The notes under the pieces are model-generated. The model was not told where the DNA came from. It ran no database searches and saw only the letters and a program-made list of their open reading frames with translations. Made by a program: the position numbers and the translations under genes. Source: Microcoleus asticus IPMA8 (GTDB lineage: Bacteria > Cyanobacteriota > Cyanobacteriia > Cyanobacteriales > Microcoleaceae). Taken from it: a DNA stretch of 54,590 nucleotides. The stretch covers positions 1 to 54,590 of the forward strand of contig NZ_SRRZ01000035.1 in NCBI RefSeq assembly GCF_013179805.1. Reading direction: 5' to 3'. Below, piece by piece: positions 9,563 through 16,529 of this stretch (position 1 is the stretch's first letter; every line of letters starts with the position of its first letter).

Positions 9563-10342
9563 ATGGCTTTAACGACTAACAATCTCATCGGGGATTTGAC
9601 TGGATTTCCTGTATTTGCGGGCGGGGGACCGCGTTTTTTGGGATTCGCTACATCCGATGAGATTGACGTAGAGGATGGAAATTTGTCGTCTTTTCCCTGG
9701 GGAGTTTGGGGACTCGACGGCAACGATACCATAGGAGGTTCGTCGGATTCCAACGAACGGCTGTTAGGAAATAACGGCAATGATGTTATCGGCGGTGGCG
9801 GCGGAAATGACATAATTTACGGCGGGAAAGATAACGATCGCCTGGATGGAAATGATGGCAACGACGTAGTTAGGGGCGACGCCGGAAATGACATTATCTT
9901 TGGAGGTTTCGGAAACGATATCCTGCGGGGAGGGCAAGGAGACGACGATTTAGACGGCAATGAAGGCAACGATTTTTTAGCGGGCGATCGGGGAGTTGAC
10001 GTGCTCACGGGGCGAGCCGGTGCTGACATATTTGTGCTCAGAAGCAACGAAGGATTTGGAGTCAATGGAGCCGATATCATTACAGATTTTAGGTTTGACG
10101 ATGGCGATCGCATCGGTTTGACTGACGGTTTAACAGAAATAGACCTTTTCTTTGAAAACGACAATCTAATCGCTTACGAAAACGACGGATTTGTAAATGA
10201 TATGGTGATTCGCAATCGAAGAGACGGACTGATTTTGGGAGTAGTTTTAAATGTGGATAACTTTGAACTTGTCGGTGCTTTTGAACAGGCAAGTCCATTT
10301 GCTTTGGCAATTAATGGTTCTCAATTCCAGTTTTTGGCTTAG
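9563..10342 (+). CDS. RTX-type calcium-binding repeat protein, 259 aa
   Basis: The central region, about residues 45-155, is a run of glycine/aspartate nonapeptides of the GGxGxDxxx type (GNNGNDVIGGGGGNDIIYGG, then GGFGNDILRGGQGDDDL). These form Ca2+-bound parallel beta rolls in the hemolysin-type family. The region after the repeats (AGADIFVLRSNEGFG...ADIITDFRFDDGDRIGL) is the capping sequence usual after RTX repeats in cyanobacterial surface or secreted proteins. There is no Sec signal peptide, as expected for type I secretion, but no type I exporter lies nearby. No lipase, protease or toxin domain is present. The start is fixed by AAAGGA 8 nt upstream and a TATAAT promoter. Probably extracellular; its role is unknown. 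Confidence 0.9.
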   Translation: MALTTNNLIGDLTGFPVFAGGGPRFLGFATSDEIDVEDGNLSSFPWGVWGLDGNDTIGGSSDSNERLLGNNGNDVIGGGGGNDIIYGGKDNDRLDGNDGNDVVRGDAGNDIIFGGFGNDILRGGQGDDDLDGNEGNDFLAGDRGVDVLTGRAGADIFVLRSNEGFGVNGADIITDFRFDDGDRIGLTDGLTEIDLFFENDNLIAYENDGFVNDMVIRNRRDGLILGVVLNVDNFELVGAFEQASPFALAINGSQFQFLA

Positions 10343-10383
10343 TTATTAGTAGGGAATTAGAGGGGCGATATACCTAGTCCCGG

Positions 10384-10412
10384 GTAGGGACACGGCAGTG
10401 CCGTGTCCCTAC
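10384..10412. repeat. 29-bp palindrome, possible terminator of RTX gene
   Basis: GTAGGGACACGGCA-G-TGCCGTGTCCCTAC is a perfect 14-bp-arm inverted repeat 42 bp after the RTX stop. A diverged copy lies at 14512-14538. No T-run follows, so a repeat with incidental terminator activity is the safer call. Confidence 0.8.
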
Positions 10413-10696
10413 ATATCGCCGAAAATCTATCTCTAAGCAACCGTACTTTGCAGAATTGATATTAAAACAGTTATCCCTTTAGATATTCATTTACATTCCC
10501 GCACGCAGAAACCGAGTTTGATGGGGAAAATACTGAGTCGAAGCCTTAGCTGGAGCTATAGTTTTTGTTTGGAAAAATGCCTATAAAGATCGGAAAAAAA
10601 GCTTTGAAAGTGTTTCTGGAGGCAGTGTGAGGTTGTTAACCTAGAACCTCTACAACTAAAGTAGGGCATAGTAATGCTGGCAATGGCGGAAATATA
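10413..10696. other. intergenic spacer upstream of the NB-ARC gene
   Basis: No gene seen. It holds one copy of the CAGAAACCGAGTTT repeat (10503-10520), which recurs near 24398 and 36625. Confidence 0.5.
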
Positions 10697-10723
10697 CGAA
10701 ATGTACGCAATGTCAGGTATAAT
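10697..10723 (+). promoter_or_regulatory. TATAAT promoter with 9-bp direct repeat
   Basis: A perfect TATAAT at 10718-10723 lies 33 bp before the ATG of the NB-ARC gene. The -35 region is weak. It is replaced by a direct repeat, ACGAAATGT/ACGCAATGT (10697-10714), which could bind an activator. This is inference from position only. Confidence 0.45.
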
Positions 10724-10755
10724 GAATTGCGTAAACTCCAGCTTCTCCCTAATCT

Positions 10756-12119
10756 ATGGATATTGCCGAAATTTTAACACTGGCAGATGAGCTAATTTTT
10801 GCTAAGACGGGAAAGCATTTAGATTACGTGCAAGAAGCTATTCTGCGGGGAACTTTACAAGACGCAACTTACACGCAAATTGCTCAAGAAGTTTACTCAA
10901 GTCCAAGTCATGTTAGAAATGTCGGATCGCAACTTTGGAAAATACTTTCTAAAGAATTAGGAAAAAATATTACTAAAGCAAATTTTAGGACTGTATTAGA
11001 AAAGGGTAAAATTTATAATTATCAATCAGCAATTGTTGAAAATATAACAGGCGAGAGTATAACAGTTAATAATAAGCTTAACATTTGTCGTGAAAAAGCC
11101 CGATCGCCCAAAACACCTCAAAACCCCGAACCAACAGCAAAACAGCCCCGCATCGACTTAGACGACGCACCCGAAATCTCGACATTTTTCGATCGCACAT
11201 CCGAACTTTCTACCCTCAGACAATGGATTTTGGAAAACCGCACCCGTCTCATCAGCATCTTAGGATTAAGCGGAAGCGGCAAAAGTGCGATCGCACTCCA
11301 ACTAATCCAACACATTCAATATGAATTTGACTGTATTATCTGGCGAAGCCTCCGCAACGCCCCACCCCTCCAAACCCTCCAAACCGACATAATTAAATTC
11401 CTATCGGAGCAGCAAGAAACTGAATTACCATATTTAATCAACTATTTGCGTTCTTACCACTGTCTGATTGTACTCGATGACGTGCAAACAATCTTCAGCA
11501 GCCAACAACTAGCAGGAAACTATCAACCAGGATATGAAAATTACGGCACTTTCTTCAAAGAAATAGTAGAATCATGCCACAACAATTGCATAGTTTTGCT
11601 CAGTTGGAAAAACCCATAAAAATTGCAGAATTAGAAAGCCATCCGAAAAATTGTCAAACATGGAAACTCAATAGTTTAGGCGAACCAGCGCGAGAAATAT
11701 TTATAGAAAAAGGTTTACTTGAATCAGAAAAATGGTCAGACTTGATCGAGCTTTACAAAGGCAATCCATTGTGGTTAAATACAGTAGCCGCTGCAATTAA
11801 AGACTTATTTAGTGGCAAAGTTGCAAAATTTTTATCCTATAATAGCCTAGTCTTAGGAGAGTTAGAATATTTATTGCACCAACATTTTCAGCGTTTGTCA
11901 GACACCGAAAAACAAGTACTGTCCTGGTTAGCAAATCAAATCGAAGAAGTTGAAATATCCAAAAAGCCAGCCCTTCTCGAATTATCCCGTTCAGAATTCT
12001 TAAAAGCCGTCGAATCATTGAGACTGAGGTCATTAATCGAAAAAGTCCAAAAAGGCGATCGCGCCATCTTCACAGTCCAACCAGCGATCGCAGAATACAT
12101 AAAAACTCACATCTTATAG
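10756..12119 (+). pseudogene. VMAP-HTH / NB-ARC ATPase gene split by a -1 frameshift
   Basis: Residues 1-84 match the N-terminal HTH typical of vWA-MoxR-associated (VMAP) proteins (ILTLADELIFAKTGKHL; YTQIAQEVYSSPSHVRNVGSQLW). An NB-ARC/STAND ATPase follows, with P-loop GLSGSGKS at 170-177 and Walker B LIVLDDV. The first frame stops at 11619 (LLSWKNP-stop). The homology continues in the overlapping frame as LEKPIKIAELES and runs to 12119, giving the ARC and winged-helix parts (GNPLWLNTVAAAIKDLF; LSWLANQIEEVEISK). One missing base in TTGGAAAAAC (about 11605-11612) restores LLSWEKPIKIAE, so this is one gene of about 454 codons. It lacks the WD40 or TPR sensor usual in STAND proteins. The lesion sits beside a homopolymer, so a sequencing error is possible. 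Confidence 0.8.
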
Positions 12120-12128
12120 CAGTTTTAA

Positions 12129-12196
12129 GAACAGGCAAGATGCTTGTTCCACAACACATGAATAATTTGCTTGTGGGGTGGGCTTCTAGCCCGCCC
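12129..12196. repeat. two adjacent hairpin repeats after the NB-ARC gene
   Basis: GAACAGGCA/TGCTTGTTC (12129-12149) and GGGTGGGCT/AGCCCGCCC (about 12175-12196) each form a stem of about 9 bp. They lie 10-77 bp after the stop at 12119 and may end transcription, but no T-run is present. Confidence 0.5.
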
Positions 12197-12287
12197 TGAA
12201 AGGATTATTCAAAAATTAGCAAAACATTAATCCAAACATCCGCATTTAGCCCTAAAATAAAAAAGACTGACTAGCCTACATTGCCCT

Positions 12288-13727
12288 ATGTTTGAAGCCC
12301 TTGCCGATCGACTCGAATCCACCTGGAAAAAACTGCGCGGACAAAATAAAATCTCCGAGTCCAACATCCAAGACGCGCTCAAAGAAGTCCGCCGCGCCCT
12401 CCTGGAAGCCGATGTCAACCTCCAAGTCGTCAAAAACTTCATCGGAGAGGTCGCAGCCAAAGCACAAGGCGCAGAAGTCGTTTCAGGCGTCCGTCCCGAC
12501 CAACAATTCATCAAAATCGTCCACGACGAACTCGTGCGCGTCATGGGGGAGACCAACGTACCCCTCGCCACAGCCGAATCCGGGCCCACAGTTATCCTGA
12601 TGGCGGGTTTGCAAGGAACCGGGAAAACCACAGCTACCGCCAAACTAGCGCTGCACCTCCGCAAGCAAAATCGTACCGCACTCCTAGTCGCAACCGACAT
12701 TTATCGACCTGCGGCGATCGATCAATTGCTCACACTCGGCAAACAAATCGACGTACCAGTATTTGAATTAGGCAAAGACATTGACCCCGTAGAAATTGCC
12801 CGCCAAGGCATTGAACACGGCAAACAAATCGGCATTGATACCATCATCGTCGATACAGCAGGCCGCCTGCAAATCGACCAAGACATGATGGCAGAATTGG
12901 CCCGCATCAAACAAACAGTACAACCACACGAAACGCTGTTAGTTGTTGATGCCATGACCGGCCAAGAAGCAGCAAATTTAACCCGCACCTTTCACGAACA
13001 AATTGGCATTACCGGCGCAATCTTAACCAAATTAGACGGCGACAGCCGCGGCGGTGCAGCCTTATCCGTCCGGCAAATATCCGGCGCGCCGATTAAATTT
13101 GTCGGGGTCGGCGAAAAAGTGGAAGCCTTGCAACCATTTTATCCCGATCGCATGGCATCGAGAATACTCGGCATGGGCGATGTCTTGACGCTAGTAGAAA
13201 AAGCGCAAGAAGAATTCGACATCGCCGACGCCGAAAAAATGCAAGAGAAAATGCTCACGGCAAAGTTTGACTTTACCGACTTTCTCAAGCAAACCAGACT
13301 GTTAAAAAATATGGGTTCCCTCGGCGGCATCATGAAAATGATTCCGGGGATGAACAAACTCTCAGACGAACAAATGCGGCAGGGAGAAGTGCAGCTAAAA
13401 CGCACCGAAGCCATGATTAATTCGATGACAGTTGAAGAACGCCGGAACCCTGAAATTTTAGCAAGTTCTCCATCCCGCCGCCGCCGCATCGGCAAAGGCG
13501 CAGGCTACGCTGAAAACGACGTAACTAAGCTGGTGAGCGACTTCCAGAAAATGCGCACCATGATGCAGCAAATGAGTCAAGGCAACTTCGCCGGAATGCC
13601 CGGAATGCCCGGAATGCCCGGAATGGGCGGCCCCGGAATGCAGCCCGGTTCCCGCGGCTATATGGGTGCCCAGCAGAAGAAGAAAAAGAAAAAAGATAAG
13701 CCCAAAAAAGGTTTCGGACAGTTGTAA
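12288..13727 (+). CDS. ffh: signal recognition particle protein Ffh, 479 aa
   Basis: Ffh is the GTPase subunit of the bacterial SRP. With the 4.5S/scRNA and FtsY it targets nascent membrane proteins. The N domain comes first, then the G domain with GLQGTGKTTATAKLA (G1), DTAGRL and TKLDGDSRGGA. The C-terminal methionine-rich M domain contains GSLGGIMKMIPGMNKL and the SPSRRRRIGKGAG RNA-binding segment. The tail has a GMPGMPGMPGM repeat, coded by a 9-bp tandem unit at about 13595-13622, and then a lysine-rich end. Length fits the cyanobacterial family. The ATG at 12288 gives the expected MFEALADRLESTWKKLRG start. Confidence 0.98.
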   Translation: MFEALADRLESTWKKLRGQNKISESNIQDALKEVRRALLEADVNLQVVKNFIGEVAAKAQGAEVVSGVRPDQQFIKIVHDELVRVMGETNVPLATAESGPTVILMAGLQGTGKTTATAKLALHLRKQNRTALLVATDIYRPAAIDQLLTLGKQIDVPVFELGKDIDPVEIARQGIEHGKQIGIDTIIVDTAGRLQIDQDMMAELARIKQTVQPHETLLVVDAMTGQEAANLTRTFHEQIGITGAILTKLDGDSRGGAALSVRQISGAPIKFVGVGEKVEALQPFYPDRMASRILGMGDVLTLVEKAQEEFDIADAEKMQEKMLTAKFDFTDFLKQTRLLKNMGSLGGIMKMIPGMNKLSDEQMRQGEVQLKRTEAMINSMTVEERRNPEILASSPSRRRRIGKGAGYAENDVTKLVSDFQKMRTMMQQMSQGNFAGMPGMPGMPGMGGPGMQPGSRGYMGAQQKKKKKKDKPKKGFGQL

Positions 13728-13730
13728 AAA

Positions 13731-13793
13731 GTGGGGGCGGGTTTCACTAACAATAATTGCCTAAAACCGATAATCTTGTAAACCTGCCCCCAC
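13731..13793. terminator. long hairpin after ffh
   Basis: GTGGGGGCGGGTTT (13731-13744) pairs with AAACCTGCCCCCAC (13780-13793): 14 positions with one G-T wobble and a loop of about 35 nt. It starts 4 bp after the ffh stop and is probably the transcription end. A related GGGGCGGGTTTTACC occurs near 40119, so it is also a dispersed repeat. Confidence 0.55.
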
Positions 13794-13898
13794 CCAGTCC
13801 GAGATGGCTTTATTAGTATTGGTGGAATATGTAAGAACTATCAAACTTGAACTCTTTTCTTGTTGCCAGTTTCTACCTGAAAAAGCCTGCAATTAAAT

Positions 13899-14495
13899 AT
13901 GGTACAAACAATTACTCAACCAGAAACCATATCTATAGAATTGCCAAATTCGATCGGGCTTCTTGTCAGTAGCGAGCAATTCGAGGCCCTAGCATTGGCA
14001 AATCCGGACTTGAGATTAGAGAGAACCGCAGAAGGAGAATTAATAGTGAATCCACCTAGAGGAGGAGAATCAGGCCAGAAAAACCTTAGTATCAGTACGC
14101 AACTAGGCAACTGGTGCGAAACACACTAAGATTTAGGAGAAGGCTTTGACTCTTCTACTGGATTCATCCTCCCCAACGGTACTCGCCTTTCTCCCGATGC
14201 TTCCTGGGTGAGTCGAACTCGCTGGGAAGCCTTGACACCAAAACAGCGCAAAGGCTTTGTAACCCTGTGTCCAGACTTTGTAGTAGAATTGCGATCGGCA
14301 TCCGATAGTCTCTCCACCCTTCAAACTAAGATGCGGGAATATATGGACAACGGCACCAGATTGGTCTGGTCGATCGCTCCGCAAAACAGGCAGGTAGAGA
14401 TTTATCGAGAGCAAGCAGAAGTAGAAATATTAATCAATCCTGCCGAGTTATCTGGGGAAGACGTATTGCCAGAATTTGTGTTGAATTTAAGGTAA
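13899..14495 (+). pseudogene. Uma2-family (DUF820) protein gene with in-frame stop
   Basis: The frame opening at 13899 (LPNSIGLLVSSEQFEALALANPDLRLERTAEGELIVNPPRGG) is the N-terminal half of a Uma2 protein, a PD-(D/E)XK-like nuclease fold very abundant in cyanobacteria. A TAA at 14127-14129 interrupts it. Exactly the same frame then continues with LGEGFDSSTGFILPNGTRLSPDASWVS, CPDFVVELRSASDSL and KMREYMDNGTRLVWSI to 14495. The fold residues (D in LSPDASW, D and E in PDFVVELRS, K in KMREY) all lie after the stop. So this is a single nonsense codon in an otherwise full gene of about 198 codons. A restart or readthrough cannot be excluded. Confidence 0.85.
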
Positions 14496-14511
14496 GTAAT
14501 GATTATTTTGG

Positions 14512-14538
14512 GGTAGGGAAACGGCATTGCCGTGTCCT
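14512..14538. repeat. diverged copy of the TAGGGACACGGCA palindrome
   Basis: GGTAGGGAAACGGCA-T-TGCCGTGTCCTCC is the same palindromic family as 10384-10412, with mismatches in the outer arm. Confidence 0.7.
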
Positions 14539-14623
14539 CCGGTATTGTTTTTTTAACTTTTGAAAAATAGACGCATTTTGGCGATCGATCGGTTTACCGA
14601 AAATGCCTTTTCAACGAGGTAAA

Positions 14624-16528
14624 CTAGATGTGAGGCCAGCTTAATAGCCCTACTTTTAGGTCTAGTATTTCCGTTGCCTTGAAGCTGTCTACAGCTTTAG
14701 AAAATAAATATCCTTGCCCAAACTCACACCCCAACTCTCGCAGTTTCTGTAGCTGTGTTGGCGTTTCTATACCTTCTGCCACGATATCCATACCTCGGCT
14801 GCGAGCCAGCGTCACGATCGTCTGGATAATTTCTAAGCCACTGTTGTCTGCGCCCATGCGGCTGACAAAAGAGCGGTCAATCTTTAAGGTATCAATCGGA
14901 AACTCGTGTAAGCGGCTTAAAGAAGAGTAGCCCGTGCCAAAGTCGTCGATACACAACAGAATGCCTAGAGCTTTTAGCTGCTTCAACATCTTTTCTTCCC
15001 TGGATACTGTTTCTAAAATGCAACTTTCAGTAATCTCTAGTTTGAGAGAGTAGCTTGGAATTCTAGTCTGCTGCAAAAGCTCCTCAATTCGATTGAGTAG
15101 ATTTATTTGCTTGAGCTGCACGGCGGAAAGATTGACATTAATCGCCAAGGGAGGTGTTTGGGGAAACTGTTGCTGCCAAATACTAATCTGGTGACAAGCT
15201 TCCTGCAAAACCCACCACCCTAGTTCATTGATCAAACCAGTTTCTTCCGCCACAGGGATAAACTCGGCAGGCGGGTAGATCGTGCCAGATGGGTGATACC
15301 AGCGCACCAAAGCTTCAAAGCCACTCAGTTGCCCCGTACAAAGCGAGACAATTGGCTGGTAGTGAAGGCAAAATTCTTGTAGCGCGATCGCCCTTCTCAA
15401 GTCGTTCTCCAACTGCAAGCGTGTCATCGCAACAGTTTGCATCGCTGGATCGAAAACTTCGTAACGCCCTCTGCCTTGAGCTTTAGCATAATACATTGCG
15501 ATATCCGCATCTCTGAGCACGTCTTCTGGGCGATCGTAACCCATTGTGCTCAGAATAATGCCAATGCTGACCTGAGTAAATACTTCATAATCATTCAAAT
15601 TAAACGGCTGCCTTAATTGGTTTTGGATGCGTTCGGCCACCCTGATTGGTTCATCAAGCTCTTTAATATCTTCTAGCAAGAGCACAAATTCATCTCCTCC
15701 AAACCGCGCAACTACATCTGTGTGGCGTAAAGAAGCTTGCAGTTGACGAGCAACGCTTTTTAGTAATTCATCCCCAACCAAATGTCCGAGGCTATCATTG
15801 ACAACTTTAAAGCGATCGAGGTCAATAAATAGCACCGCATATAAATAATCTTTACGTCTGTATGACAAGTCGATCGCCTGTTGCAGGCGATTCATAAACC
15901 AAGCACGGTTGGGCAAATCCGTTAGTGCGTCGTGAAAAGCATCATGTCCTAATTTTTTTTCCCTTTGCAACAGCAGAACTTGAGCCTGTTGAAGCTCGTT
16001 GCAGGCTTGTGTAAGATCGGCCGTTTGAGAAGCCACCCGTTCCTCTAATTCAAAAGTGAGTTTCTGCAAGGCGGCTTCCGCCTCTTTTCGCGCTTCAATT
16101 TCCTCTTTTAGAAGCACATTTTGCTCTTCCAGGGTCTTGGTCAAATTTCGCAGTCTCAGGTGTAGTTGCACGCGGGCTAGGACTTCCTCTTGCTGAAAGG
16201 GTTTGGTAATATAATCTACTGCCCCTATTGACAGACCTTTAACCTTATCCACGCGATCGGTAAGACATGTCATAAAAATCACAGGGATATCTTTCGTTGC
16301 CACCGATGCTTTTAAGCGGTAGCAGGTTTCAAACCCATCTATACCCGGCATCATCACATCTAACAATATGATATTTGGCGAAACTTCTTGTAGCTTTTCA
16401 ATAGCACTTTCCCCATCCTTAGCAACTAAAACCTTGAAGCCTGACTCCTTAAAAAAATCGAACAGAAGTTTTAGGTTATTCGGGTGATCGTCAACAATTA
16501 AAATTACATTGTCTTTTGGGGTAAGCAT
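14624..16528 (-). CDS. response regulator with GGDEF and EAL domains, 634 aa
   Basis: A two-component output protein acting on cyclic di-GMP. The receiver domain (residues 7-120) has phospho-acceptor D57 in ILLDVMMPGIDG. A coiled coil (about 122-190) leads to a diguanylate cyclase with intact GGDEF at 277-281 and an inhibitory RxxD site (RHTD, 268-271) five residues before it. The phosphodiesterase domain has EAL at 405-407, LEITES, DDFGTGYSS and VAEGIET. Both domains keep catalytic residues, so it could make and degrade c-di-GMP. The ATG at 16528 lies 1 bp after the stop of the hybrid kinase gene, so the two are almost certainly co-transcribed and the kinase is the likely phosphodonor. Confidence 0.96.
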   Translation of the reverse strand: MLTPKDNVILIVDDHPNNLKLLFDFFKESGFKVLVAKDGESAIEKLQEVSPNIILLDVMMPGIDGFETCYRLKASVATKDIPVIFMTCLTDRVDKVKGLSIGAVDYITKPFQQEEVLARVQLHLRLRNLTKTLEEQNVLLKEEIEARKEAEAALQKLTFELEERVASQTADLTQACNELQQAQVLLLQREKKLGHDAFHDALTDLPNRAWFMNRLQQAIDLSYRRKDYLYAVLFIDLDRFKVVNDSLGHLVGDELLKSVARQLQASLRHTDVVARFGGDEFVLLLEDIKELDEPIRVAERIQNQLRQPFNLNDYEVFTQVSIGIILSTMGYDRPEDVLRDADIAMYYAKAQGRGRYEVFDPAMQTVAMTRLQLENDLRRAIALQEFCLHYQPIVSLCTGQLSGFEALVRWYHPSGTIYPPAEFIPVAEETGLINELGWWVLQEACHQISIWQQQFPQTPPLAINVNLSAVQLKQINLLNRIEELLQQTRIPSYSLKLEITESCILETVSREEKMLKQLKALGILLCIDDFGTGYSSLSRLHEFPIDTLKIDRSFVSRMGADNSGLEIIQTIVTLARSRGMDIVAEGIETPTQLQKLRELGCEFGQGYLFSKAVDSFKATEILDLKVGLLSWPHI

Positions 16529-16529
16529 T

